From Ananas comosus (taxonomy: Eukaryota > Streptophyta > Magnoliopsida > Poales > Bromeliaceae), in assembly GCF_001540865.1 (NCBI RefSeq), contig NC_033641.1, forward strand, positions 1,449,722-1,513,721: a stretch of DNA of 64,000 nt. Reading direction: 5' to 3'. Under the pieces are notes generated by a model. It ran no database searches, was not told the DNA's origin, and saw nothing but the letters and a program-made list of their open reading frames with translations. Numbering within the stretch: the first letter of the stretch is position 1; each line of letters opens with the position of its first letter. The position numbers were made by a program, and so were the translations under genes. Below, piece after piece: positions 48,284 through 59,825 of this stretch.

Positions 48284-48489
48284 TAATATTTTTGGATCGT
48301 TATTCGATTGTTTTAAAATATTGATACATATAGAGAGCTCTACATATGCCCAATAGGCTTCTTTTACTTTGCGTTAGGGCCAAGTATTTGTCCAATCACG
48401 TGACATGTTGTAATACAACCGAAAATCCAACTAAGTATATTTGTCTCTACTCTCCGGGGGCGAAAGTGGTTACAGCAAACTCCAATCAA

Positions 48490-48825
48490 ATCCGATACCG
48501 CACGCGATAGGATAGATGTCAAAATTTAGCATTTGACATTTATTTGTATTTGAATTTATATCTACAAAATATTAAAAAAATAATTTGGATGTGAATATAG
48601 TTTTTTAAAAAAATCTAATTGTATTTGACTGTTTTCATCGTTAGGTTTTTTTAAAAAATCCGATACCGCACGCGATAGGATAGATGTCAAAATTTAGCAT
48701 TTGACATTTATTTGTATTTGAATTTATATCTACAAAATATTAAAAAAATAATTTGGATGTGAATATAGTTTTTTAAAAAAATCTAATTGTATTTGACTGT
48801 TTTCATCGTTAGATTTTTTTAAAAA
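48490..48825. repeat. Near-identical 168-bp tandem duplication
   Basis: Copies at 48490-48657 and 48658-48825 both start ATCCGATACCGCACGCGATA and differ at very few positions, implying a recent event. The paralogous segment at about 52465 has a single diverged copy. Confidence 0.93.
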
Positions 48826-49464
48826 AATCTGACTACATTCGATTGTTTTCGTCGTTAGGAGATAAAGAGATGTTAATACATATCTTAGGGGCCTTGAAGA
48901 TAAAGTGGGTTTATACCATGCTCTTCGTTTATTTTATTATGTATTTCATGTTAAAATTATATATATTTTAAACCTTTAGTGCGTTATTCCTATTAATTCT
49001 AGTTCATATTCATTTATACATATTAGTATTTATTGTTATCCGAGTAATATCCAATATAAATCTGAGCCATATCTGAATCAGAATCCGATTTCAGCGAATA
49101 TGGTAAATAAAAATTTAGCATCCGACATACATCCGGATCCGAATTCACATCCAGAAAAAAATAAAAGTAGATAGATTTTGTTAAAAATTGGATTGTATTA
49201 GACTATTTTCACCCCTACTGCTCTCTATAAGAAATAAGGTAAAAAAAACATACTGGTCCAATTTATTTGTATGTTTTCACCTTATTACAAAACAAACAAC
49301 TATAGAGAGTAGAGACAAATACACTTAGTTGGATTTTCAGTTTTAGTACAAATAATTGGACCAGCATTTTTTTTTTTTTTTTTATTTCGTTTGTTCGTAG
49401 GTTATCAATTTTGAAACCCACCAAATTATATAAAGTTTTTGGACCGCATATGTCACGGGACTAA

Positions 49465-49615
49465 CATGACATTCCAATAATCCATATCGGATAATTATGG
49501 CTAGATGCGGGGTATACAAGTTTGATTAGGCTAAATATAATAACTGGACTTAAATATTCTGGGTTGGTGGTTTTGGGCTAGTGAGTTATTATTGCCAGCG
49601 GGTCGGATCGTTACA
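49465..49615 (+). mobile_element. TRIM-family solo LTR, 151 bp, with empty sites in the window
   Basis: The insertion starts CATGACATTCC, ends GGATCGTTACA, and is flanked by the exact 5-bp duplication ACTAA (49460-49464, 49616-49620). Related segments at 53226-53245 and 53511-53530 read straight through (GGTCTAAGATCC; GGACTAAGATCC), preserving the unoccupied site. Confidence 0.92.
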
Positions 49616-49718
49616 ACTAAGATCCAAAAGAATAAACAAAGACGGAACCTCAGGTAGGGGTGAAAATGGTTAGGATAAATTCTAATCCTATTCAACAGTG
49701 GATTCAATAGGATGCGAG

Positions 49719-49900
49719 TGTGACAACTCAGTAGTCATAATCAGATAAGAACATAATTATGATTGAATATATAAGAATTATGGTTTGAACTCAACGAGTT
49801 ATTATCACTAGTAGGCTCGGATTGTTACATTTGGTATCAGAGCAAGTTTATCGGCCAGAAATATAAGATGAGCTTCACATCGTTTGGTGAATTCACATCG
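49719..49900 (+). mobile_element. TRIM fragment: LTR plus primer-binding site
   Basis: An LTR-like block, 49719-49829, starts TGTGACAACTC and ends GGATTGTTACA, followed directly by TTTGGTATCAGAGC. The 3' LTR was not found. Confidence 0.8.
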
Positions 49901-50429
49901 TCTGGTGATTGTCTCATCACTATTTTGTAGCATCGAAGGAGCAAAATGAGAAATTTTCATAGTCTATGAGAATTCTAAGACATTTCGCGTTTCCAGATTA
50001 TATTCTACAAATACTCCAATATTCAAATAAAAATCGCAAAATTTAAGAGTGACTAATAACTTCTCATCTGGTATTTTGTGATTTTAAGACATTTTTAATA
50101 CAGCTGCGGCATTAGCTTCGTGAAGGGATAAGAGGTAAAAAGATGTGCTCAGATAGAGAGAAAGAGATGATCAGTTGGAATGCTATTAGTAGCAAACGGA
50201 CTCTGTTGCTATCTTTTTATTTTTGATGATAGAAGTTCTAAATTGATGATTGGCATCGTTGAATATGATCTGTACCACTTGAACATTCTTTATTTTTTAA
50301 GGGGTAAAGTGTAGATTTTTGAATGACAGGAAAAAAAGTGAAAAAGCAGGTGTTCAGAGAGAAGCTTTATGTAATTTAGCCTTCTATTTAACAGGGAGGT
50401 CAAATGCAGTTGGATATTTTACTAAGGGT

Positions 50430-50640
50430 GCGTTTGGTTCGAATTATCCTGGCAGGATTATAGGCAATCCTGTCGGGATTACTGTGTTTGGCTCATCCGG
50501 TATGTAATAGGATCGGTAATGTAGCATTACAAATGACGCAGGATTACTGTGTTTGATCAGCATTACAAATGGCGCAGGATTACTGTGTTTGATCAGCATT
50601 ACAAATGGCGCAGGTATGTAACCGTGTTCCATTATTTTCC
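50430..50640. mobile_element. Probable hAT-like MITE remnant with a 36-bp tandem repeat
   Basis: GGGTGCGTTTGGTTCG at 50427 is a typical plant hAT-MITE terminus. A 36-bp unit GCATTACAAATG(A/G)CGCAGG..GTGTTTGATCA starts at 50524, 50560 and 50596. The opposite terminus is unclear. Confidence 0.55.
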
Positions 50641-50689
50641 TACATCGGTATTACGTAATATTTGGAGTTTAAAATTTAGAAAGGATACA

Positions 50690-50849
50690 TTGACCGTCTT
50701 TAGTGCAAGTGGCAAAAGGTTCGGTGGTTAGTACCCGAGGTCCTGAGTTCGAATCCTAGTTGATTCACATTTTTAGCCAAGTTTATTTCTAAATAAAATA
50801 AACAAAGTGAATAACATGCTAACTATCTCTCTCTCTCAAAAAAAAAAAA
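50690..50849 (+). mobile_element. SINE copy 5
   Basis: It starts TGACCGTCTTTAGTGCAAG, has A-box-like GGCAAAAGGTTCGGTGGTTA and B-box-like GAGTTCGAATCC, and ends in CTCTCTCTCTCTC plus poly(A). The tail core is changed to GTGAATAACATGCTAAC. Confidence 0.85.
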
Positions 50850-51239
50850 CATCCCTCTTATTTCTTAGCGGTGAAAAAATCATATCTTTTTAAAAAGTCA
50901 TATTCGCATCCATAAATCCATACTTGTTTTTATTTTTTTTTTAAAAGTGAATTCGGATACGAATATATGTTGAATACGAAATTTTGACATCCATATCCAC
51001 ATCATATCGAATCCGGTGTCGGATTCGATCGGAGTTTATCCTAATCACTCTCATCCTTAGCTAAGTGTTTCTTTTTTCCAATTATTTGGATAATGTTACT
51101 CACTTTAAACTGATTGTATACATAGTTAGGTGGCTAATTATGATAGTTGAAATTTTAATTGTGCGGCAAACATAAAATGTTGTAGTTTACATGCATGGTT
51201 ACATGGCTATATACAAATGGACCATAGTTTTGGTCAATG

Positions 51240-52023
51240 ATTTGAAAATCAGATTGAATAGACCGGTTCGACTGATCTGATCATGACTCAGTTTATAAAT
51301 CAATTTGTTTAACAATTTGAACTTGATGAATTAAACATCCATTTTTAACCATTCAGACTAGTGGTTCAACCATCAAACTGGTGAACCAGATCAGTTTTAA
51401 TCAAACCGGCTGAAATTTTTTGGATCAAGTTATAATATAATCCACCGGCTTAAAATCAACTTACCTATATTATTTTCTATTAGCATAGACAAAATTTTGT
51501 AAAAAATAAAAATTTGTATATACTTTATTTGTGAAAATAAGTATTTTACAGTTAAGTATGATATTAAAATAATAATATATATTTTTATAAAATAAAATTA
51601 AAAATAATAATTAAATATTTATGACGTCATACTGATATATCACTAGTTTAGCTAATAGTTAATCCATTGACAGACGTGCAATCTCTACTCGTACCCGTAA
51701 GTACCTGCGAGTTACTCACAAATTTGCGGGTATAGATACTAGTTTTTCTTACTAAAAAATTATTGGTAAAACAGATGGATATTTGTTAAGTTATGGACAT
51801 TTTGAACAACTTCCAAATACCCATGAGTACCCACATATATTTTTTAAATTTAAAATATATTAATTTTTAATATTGACTCTATAATCATGAAAATTTTATT
51901 AATTTTTTACCATTAAAATTTGAAATGATAAAATACTTTATACTACATAATCTATACACTTTGAAATTTATATTATTTATTATATATTATGAAAATTCAA
52001 GTAATAAGTTATGTTATATTTTT

Positions 52024-52077
<54 letters not shown>

Positions 52078-53560
52078 ATTTAAAAAGTATTGGAACAAAA
52101 AGAAAAAAGAAAAAGTCATACGGATAATTCCCATATACTCCCACCCGCCTGGGGGCGGATATGGGTAAAAATGTTGTCTATCAAAAATATTTACTGATAG
52201 ATTTTGCCCATGCTTATATGACCTACAAGTAGAACTACCCGTCCGTGGGTTTTCTAACCCGCCCGTTTATCAGGTCTACCTGCTATATGAAACTGGTGAT
52301 CCTTAATAATATTTTTGTGTTGCTATTGATCTAATTTTTAAAATATTTATATATAGAGAGCTCTTCATTTGGCCAATAGGCTTCTTTTACTTTGCCTAAG
52401 GGGCAAATATTTGTCCAATCACATGGCATGTTGTAATACAATTGAAAGTGGTTAGAGTAAACTCCAATCGAATCTGATATCCTACTCGATAGGATGCAAA
52501 AATAAATGTCAAAAATTAGCGCTCGACATATATTCGTATCTAAATTCGCATGCGAAAAAATATCAAAAATATATGGATCTGAATATAGGTTTTTAAAAAT
52601 ATCCAACAGTAGTACTATTCGACTGTTTTCATCCTTTCGAGATAAAGGGATGTTAATATATGTTGTATTGTAAGGGCCTTAGGGATATATAAAGTGGTTT
52701 TATATCGTATTCTTTGTTTATGTTATTATGTTTTTTATGTTAAAATTATATTTATATTTGTTAAATATTAAATTTTATTGAATAACATATATGTACATAA
52801 AGTTTGAATACGAGTGTGAATCTTTTTATTATCTTATTCGTTCTAATTATAATTCACATTTACAAATTCGAGCCATATCTGAATCTGAATGCGATTTCAC
52901 CATATATGATAAATAAAAATTTAGCATCCCACATATATCCGCATTTATATTCTCACCCGGAAAAAAGAAAGAAAGAATGCAGATACAATTTTGTTAAAAA
53001 TCATATTGGTCCAATTATTAATTTGTATGTTTTTACCTTATTACAAAACAAACAACTACAGAGAACAGAGACAAATATACTAAGTTGGATTTTCAGTTTT
53101 ATTGCAAATAATTGGACCAGTATGTTCTTTTAATGTTTTTGTTTTTGTTTTTGTTTGTTTGTAGGTTATAAATTTTGGAACCTACCAAATTAATATAAAT
53201 ATAAAGTTTTTGGAGTGCATATGTCACGGGTCTAAGATCCAAAAGAATAAACTAGGACGGAACCTCAGGTGGGGTAAAAGTGGCTAGGATAATCTCCGAT
53301 CAAATTCGACACTGGATTCGATAGGATGTGAATATGAATGTCAAAATTTAGCATTTGACGTACATATTCGTATCCGAATACGCATTCTTTGTTAGATTTC
53401 AGTTTTATTACAAATAATTGAACTAGTATTTTTTTTTTTTTTTTTTTTTTGCTCGTATGTTATCCATTTTGAAATCCACCAAGTTATATAATATTTTTGG
53501 ACCACATATGTCATGGGACTAAGATCCAGAAGAATAAAACAAGATGGACCTCAGGTAGAG
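51240..53560. repeat. Segmental duplication, copy 2, plus further local repeats
   Basis: The partner of 46720-49464. Sub-blocks recur internally: GGAACCTCAGGT..GGTAAAAGTGG/GGTGAAAGTGG at 53260-53285 and 53545-53575. A (TA)23 array lies at 52029-52075. It carries the unoccupied target sites for both insertions found in copy 1. Open frames here have no recognisable product. Confidence 0.72.
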
Positions 53561-54757
53561 GTGAAAGTGGTTAGGCTAAACTCTGATCAAATTCGATACT
53601 GGATTTGATAGGATGAGAATATAAATGTCAAAATTTAGCATTGGACACATATTTCTATTATAATTCAACATAGGAAGAAACTTAAAAAAAGATTAAGAAA
53701 AAATAGTATTTTCGTTTTTCTAAAAAAAAAAATCTAGAAAATGAAAATACTAGTTTTTTATAAAATTTGGAAACATCTTTCCAAAAAATGCTAGTTTTTT
53801 TGGAAAGCAAACAGATGAAAAATTTTAAAAATGTTTTTCATAAAAAAAAAAATTCTACCTTCATACAACAATTGTTTCATATAGAAATAATATTATTGGA
53901 TCAAATGTTTCTACCAAACATATGCATATAAAAAACAAACATTTTCTTTTTATGTCATTTGGATGCAAAATTTTCAAATTGCATTTAATTAGACTATTTA
54001 TCATCTTGCATGGTTGAATATAAGTAATTCGATATAAATCAAGTATTGACATATTGATGCAACCAGGAAATTAATAAGAATTTAGAATTTTTTATTTTCA
54101 AAATTATTTTTTTTCTAACTTGAGAGATTTTCTTTTTCAATTTTTTAGGATTTATTGTGTTAAATAAATTTCGAAAAATTAGGGTTATGGTTTAGGCTTT
54201 TTTAAATATGTTTGAATTAAAAAAAAGAGATTTATCAAATAATAAGATTTGATTTAGATTAGAATTATATTTTGAAGGCTATAAATATAGCCTATATCTT
54301 ATAATTTATGAGTTGAGTTATGATAAATTAGTTTGATGTTTATGGCGTGGCTATGGTCATAGTATTTTCTTCTTCCCTCGTGCTATATGCGCCGATAAAA
54401 TTTTTCTTCCTCAAATGGTTTATCTTCTCTTTCCTTCTTTATTTTATCTAATTTTCTCTATTTCTCTCTTATTTTTCTTTTAAATTTGCTTTTCTAATTC
54501 TTTTAGAAATTCTACAAATTTTTCTGACTTTTACCTTATTATCGGCTATTTTCTTCAATTTTTTCTCGATTTTTTTTTAAAAAAATATAAAACTAAAAAA
54601 ACTGTACAGAAACCTATTGCTCCAGCTGTACTTTTTTTTGATTTTTTTAATCTTTTGTTATTTCAAAATTTCATTTAAAATTTATTAAAATTTTTAAAAA
54701 ATTAAAAATTCGAAAATTTACTTAAAATAGGGATGGTGGGTAAAATAGGGTATTTTG
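53561..54757. other. AT-rich intergenic stretch
   Basis: Contains short inverted words around CTAGTTTTTTATAAAATTTG and CCAAAAAATGCTAGTTTTTT (53745-53805). No gene is seen. Confidence 0.45.
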
Positions 54758-54906
54758 TTAGTATTGTATTTTCTTATAAAAGAGTTTTTTGAATGGTTTT
54801 TATAGAATTATAGAATATAACAATGAATCTTGGGATAAAATGAAAAGGTGCACAAATATATAAAAGTTTGGAGAAAAGTGGGGGTGAAATAACTTAGCCA
54901 TTCCTC

Positions 54907-56330
54907 ACTCAATCTTTCTTTCTTGTTGTGCATTTTATATTGGCAGATTTCATGAAGTTTTTTGGAATCTTGAAGGGTTGAAGAAGAAGATATTAAGATC
55001 AAAGACTCGAAGGCATATATTGAAGCTCACGACCCCAAATATATTTATGGTTGTCAGATGTGACTCGAAATCTACTATCGTTTCCACGTTTGGGTTTACG
55101 ACTCGCCGACAGCTTCGCGGTGCGACCAATTTGGAAAAGAAAATTATGAAAAAAAAATGAATGTCTGTGGTGCGACCAAGTTATGAGTTTTTCTTTTCGT
55201 TTTTGCCCTAGAGGCGTGTGATCATGGTTGGTTGTAATTTGCAGAATATTGTATTCCCTTTTCGTTCCATAGTGAAGCTCTCTCCTCCCTCGCCCGTGGT
55301 TTTTTCCCTGTAAAGGGTTTTCCACGTAAATCTGTGTCTCTTTATTTTCTGCTTGTGGTTTGATTGTTTTTTTGTGTTCGTCATTTCGTTTTCGTTTGTG
55401 CGTTTGTTGTAACAATGGTGGTTTATGAATAATCTATAAGTGTTTAGAAGACAATAGTATAGGACTATATTTAAATTTTTAATAAAACAGAGTTTTTCAT
55501 GTTTTGGGGTCCAAATCATGAGCCATGAGGAAAGGTCCGAATCCTGTAAGCCATCCTGGTTATTTTGCAGGAATGGACCGGACCCTATTAAAAGGTCTGG
55601 ACCCTGAACCCATCGCGAGTTCTTTAAAATTTATTTTTATAATTTTAATCTAATTCTAATATCTTCTAAACATATAAACAAGATTTGGGGATCCTTTTAA
55701 AACATGGCTAAGTATAGAATATCTTTCGGAATCCTTAAAAACTTATTTTGATACTTTCTCTCATCTTGCAAGAACAAGTTTCTTTCTTCGATTTGTTTTT
55801 TGGAGTTTTAATCCAAATATTCTCTTAGGAATCAAATTGATGGTTGCTTTGATGATTTTCTCTCGGATCTTATGATTTTCTAAGCGTCTAAATCACAACT
55901 ACCTATTGTTCTTATTGCTCCGTACGGAGCGAGTGCATGTGGACTTGCGTGGAGGACGAGAATTCGATGAGGCTCGAGGATTCAAGGCGTTGGCGCTACG
56001 ATGAGTCATAACATGATCGATAGAAAGAGTTCAATCGATTGAGGACCAGCGAAGAAAATCTACTTTAAGTTTAGGGTAAAGATTGAGTCGTGGACTCAGT
56101 AAATCATCTTGTACTCTATTTTTACTTAGTGGATTTGTTTGTGTGATCGCTCCAGTAGATTTTTTACTCTGCTTGGAGTTTTTCCATGAAAAGTTCTTGG
56201 TATGTTGGTTCTATTTTTTCGCACTTTGTTTATTTTACTGAGTTGTTTAGATTTACTATTTACACCTATTCATCCCTCTCTCAGTATGCTAGCTTTTACC
56301 TTTTAGGTCTCTGGACTATCAACTCTTTCA
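54907..56330. mobile_element. ~1.4-kb insertion upstream of the broken protease copy, LTR-retrotransposon remnant
   Basis: The region before this block matches 60714-60860 and the region after it matches 60870 onward, so the block is extra in copy 1. It has retroelement-like words (CCTGTAAAGGGTTTTCCACG; TTACACCTATTCATCCCTCT) similar to Copia leader and LTR regions. The ends sit in CT repeats, so borders and TSD are uncertain. No integrase or reverse transcriptase frame is seen. Confidence 0.5.
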
Positions 56331-56813
56331 TTTCTCTCTCTCTCTCTCTCTCTAAAAGTGAAGTATTTTTTTGTAAATTTGGAGTAACTTGGAGCATCTA
56401 AACATCTTAAATGCAAAAAAATTTTCATCTGAAGTGAATTCTACAATTTTGAGAAAATTGATTTGTTATTAAAATAATTTTTTTTTGTGTGTTTTCATTT
56501 GAAGTACCTCGTGTTTTGAGTAAATGTAAAAAAAGAAAAAAATCACTAAAGAAAATTTGGAGTTTCCTAAATACAGGTCCTAAACTGTTTTATTGACCAT
56601 CAAAACTACTTTTTATTGACTTTGACACATGTAGTTCTAGCCCCCAAAAAGCAACTAACCATTTATGTTTTCTCTACAAATAATGATGTATTTTCTAGAT
56701 AAGCAATTATGTAGTAGATTGCCTACAAAATCCACAATTTTCTTTTCAAATTGAACATATCTTAAGGATTCTCTTTTTTAATTTGTCCATCTATTTGCTC
56801 AAGTTTTATCTAT

Positions 56814-56823
56814 CTATATATAG
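56814..56823 (+). promoter_or_regulatory. TATA box of the left protease copy
   Basis: CTATATATAG about 45 bp before the start codon, matched in the right copy. The implied leader is very short. Confidence 0.5.
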
Positions 56824-56863
56824 ACCACAAGTTACTTCTTAACTCACCAATTAAACATCAACA

Positions 56864-58234
56864 ATGGCCAAAACCATCTATTCACATCTTACGTTTCTTC
56901 TTGCAATATCTATCCCACTCATCTCCTCTGCAACTCCCGAACCACTTCAAAGATCCTTAAGCTTTAAGCTCATCTATCGTGACTCACCTGAATCCCCTAC
57001 TTACAACCCTAACCTCACTAAATCACAACGCTTTGAAGAGTCGCTCCGCTTTTCTGAGAATCGACTTATCCAACTAAATAACTCTCAATCAATGCCAATG
57101 GGCTATGAAATAACCTCTATTCGGTCCGCTGTCATCTATCACTCAGCATTATACATGGTTTTCGTAACTATCGGCACAGGCAATGGCACCATTGGCTATT
57201 ACTTAAACATGGACACAAGTAGTGGTCTTACTTGGACCCAATGCAAGCCATGTATCAATTGCTACCCACAAAATGATCCTTACTTCGATCCTCACCAATC
57301 CCCTTCCTTCATTGACATCTCCTGTTCTGACTAGAACCCCTGCCCACAAGGCAATTACCATTGCATCAATAGTCTTTGCCACTACGAGATTGCCTATGCT
57401 GATGGGTCACACACAAGTGGCACACTCTCGAAAGACACCTTCGGCTTTCGTTCGAGTCATGGTGATCACTTTGAGTTTGTTAACGGGCTGATTTTTGGCT
57501 GCTCACATAATTCCCATCTAGTTGCAAGCAACCATGGTTATCCATCAGGAATAATGGCATTAGGTTTGTCTGGGGAATCATTTGCGAGGCAACTTATCAA
57601 TCATGGTAGTCAAGCCCGTTTCTCATACTGTCTTCCTCCAATAGGTTCAGTGCGTATAAGTTATTTACGATTTGGAAACAATATTGTACAAAGAGGGGTG
57701 GTCCAAACCACACCAATTGTACCAGCCCAAGGTGTGCACTTCCACTATATTATCTTGAATGACATCAGTGTTGGCACAAAACGAGTTGGGTTTGAGCCGC
57801 AAATGTTTTCGCGAAAGCCAAATGGGTCAGGCGGCTTCTTCGTGGATTCTAGCACATTAGTCAGTCGTTTGATAACCCCAGCTTTCGAACTGGTGAAGAA
57901 AGTGTTAAGGAGTTATTTTCGGCATAGGAATTTGGTTGAAGTAGACCCACATCAATATGGGATCTCATTCAAATCTTGTTGGCTTTTTCAGCCAGGTTAT
58001 GAGGTTTTAATGCCGACTATGACATTGCATCTGCAAGGGGCTGAGATGAGTATTGCATCAAAAAATGTGTTCTATATTGAACATGAGAAAGGACTATTCT
58101 GTTTTGCAATATTGCCACTGGATAATTTGAGTATTCTTGGAGCATATCAACAAGTAAATACTCGATTTACTTATGATGTGCTGCATTCGCAGCTAGCCTT
58201 TAATCCAGAGGATTGTGAACATGACTCTCATTAA
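56864..58234 (+). pseudogene. Nepenthesin-type aspartic protease, disrupted copy
   Basis: It aligns codon for codon with the intact gene at 61401. A TAG at 57332-57334 (codon 157) stands where the intact copy has CAG (Gln), and the frame continues uninterrupted to the normal stop at 58234. Both catalytic motifs are also altered: DTG-S is DTSS (Asp about 117) and DSGT is DSST (Asp about 328). It retains the signal peptide, the Cys-rich insertion (CKPCINCYPQNDPYFDP) and the C-terminus. Unless the stop is read through it would give a truncated secreted propeptide. The glycine-to-serine changes at both active sites suggest loss of activity independent of the stop. TATA and leader are still conserved, so it may be transcribed. 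Confidence 0.93.
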
Positions 58235-58409
58235 TCGTGAAGAAGAGGAATAGGAGACATAAAACAAACTAGTGTGGTCATATGTATTTTATCCTTTTTT
58301 AATAGTATTTAACTAAGCTATTCTAAAATAAGAACATCTTTATAGAGAATAAATCTTTAAATGGAGGCTGTTCAAACAATGACACTATTAAATCCATCAA
58401 TAGTCCACC

Positions 58410-59000
58410 ATAGGAACTGTTGCGAATCCGGTACTCGCCCTGATACCAAATATTGAGATCCGCAACTTACTCTAGTACTGACTGCTGCTGATCTAATACT
58501 CGGTCGTTCAGATACCGGTTATTGGGATTTCGCAACGAAAGCATCAAATCGAATTTTTATCATAGATCCGTCTTCTCAGTAAAAAACTAATACAATCATA
58601 AAAGAGAGAAAAAACCAAATAGAAAATATGGATGAAATAAAATTCACTAATCAAAAGAAGATTACACCTGACTCTGACTCATCTTTTGCAACGTAATGGC
58701 TTCAATCCGAGCCTTCTTTTTAAATCTCTCTCACCTCTTTCTTGTCTTCTATAAACCCACAAAAGAAGACTATCCTATTTTCTCAAATATAGAATAAATA
58801 GAAATTCTATTCTATTTATAATATACGATTTACCCAAATATAGTATAAATAGAAATTCTATTCTATTTAATATTTAAATCGTAATTAATTTATCTTCAAT
58901 AGATTGAAATATTTATTCTAATCCAATTATAAATCGAACCAAATCATTATAGGAATAATATTTTACGATCAAAATAAAGATTCCCAAACTGGTTAGTCAG
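58410..59000 (-). mobile_element. LTR-element remnant
   Basis: CCCTGATACCAAATATTGAG contains a reversed TTTGGTATCAGGG primer-binding site next to possible LTR sequence. AGATACCGGTTATTGGGATT and a repeated AAATAGAAATTCTATTCTATTT block (58796-58868) follow. Both borders are unclear. Confidence 0.45.
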
Positions 59001-59364
59001 GACTGCGCCCGGCAAAGCCTAGCTCGTGCTCGTGCCGTGAGCGTGGGTGTGTGTATAGTGGAGTACACAATTCTCTTATTTTTCTAAGCAAATGACTAAA
59101 GGGCTGTTTAATTTCCAAAAGGTATAAAAAAAAGTTTCAAAAGAAAAGTATTTTATGGAAAACCTTTTTTTGCAATTTTTTTACTTGTTTGATTCGGAGA
59201 AAATTTGGTTTTTTTGGAAAGCTTCTTTCCAAATTACATGAAAACTAGCCTTTTCATTCTCCTAAAAAAATTTCAAAAATGAAAATAATAATTTTTTATG
59301 AAATTTAGAAAACTTTTCATAAAAACTAGCTTTTCTCGAACCAAACGGATGTAAAACTAAAAAG

Positions 59365-59825
59365 AAAATGTTTTTCATGGAGCTTCCAAATCGACAATCG
59401 ACACCGTTAAACATTATCTAAACTATTTAAATTATAATAAAATCAAATTTCATATTTTTTTTGATTGTTCTCTTATCTGTCAAGTGGACACAAAAATGAA
59501 TGGCTGAAAATAAATATACTTCAAAATGTGATAATAGAAGTCATGTATTCAAGATCAAAAGTATAAATCTTGTTTTATATAGTTTAACTAATTTTCTAAC
59601 CAAAATTTAATTAATTTAGATATTTTTACACCGTTAAATGAACAAATAGCTCATATCGGCCATTAAAATTATAAATTTTGCAACCATTTGATCATTAGGT
59701 CGATGATGTCGAAAAAGATTTGAAATTTGGTTTTTAGATACTTCAAGTAGTATAGATCATGTCCAATGGTGCTAATTGTCAATTTGTAGGTTCTATCATC
59801 GAAAGTAAATTGGTAACAATGGAAC
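59365..59825. mobile_element. MITE family D copy, interrupted by the LINE
   Basis: CTTCCAAATCGACAATCGAC and ACACCGTTAAACATTATC match the interior of 29444-29809. The right end continues after the LINE (about 60668, CAAGTTTACTACTGATAGTA), so the LINE inserted into it. Confidence 0.6.

Larger units (their letters stand above)
46720..49464. repeat. Segmental duplication, copy 1 (interrupted)
   Basis: 46740-47157 matches 51260-51680, and 48284-49464 matches 52307-53220 by eye (shared AGAGAGCTCT, CCAATAGGCTTCTTTTACTT, GGCATGTTGTAATACAA, TATGTCACGGG). Copy 1 later received the nested element 47158-48283; copy 2 received unrelated AT-rich sequence at about 51685-52260. No coding content is recognised. 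Confidence 0.75.

Noticed and set aside
55208..55519. Two overlapping minus-strand frames of 103 and 138 residues
   Set aside because: They lie antisense in a retroelement-like insertion, are Lys/Asn/His-rich, and show no domain.
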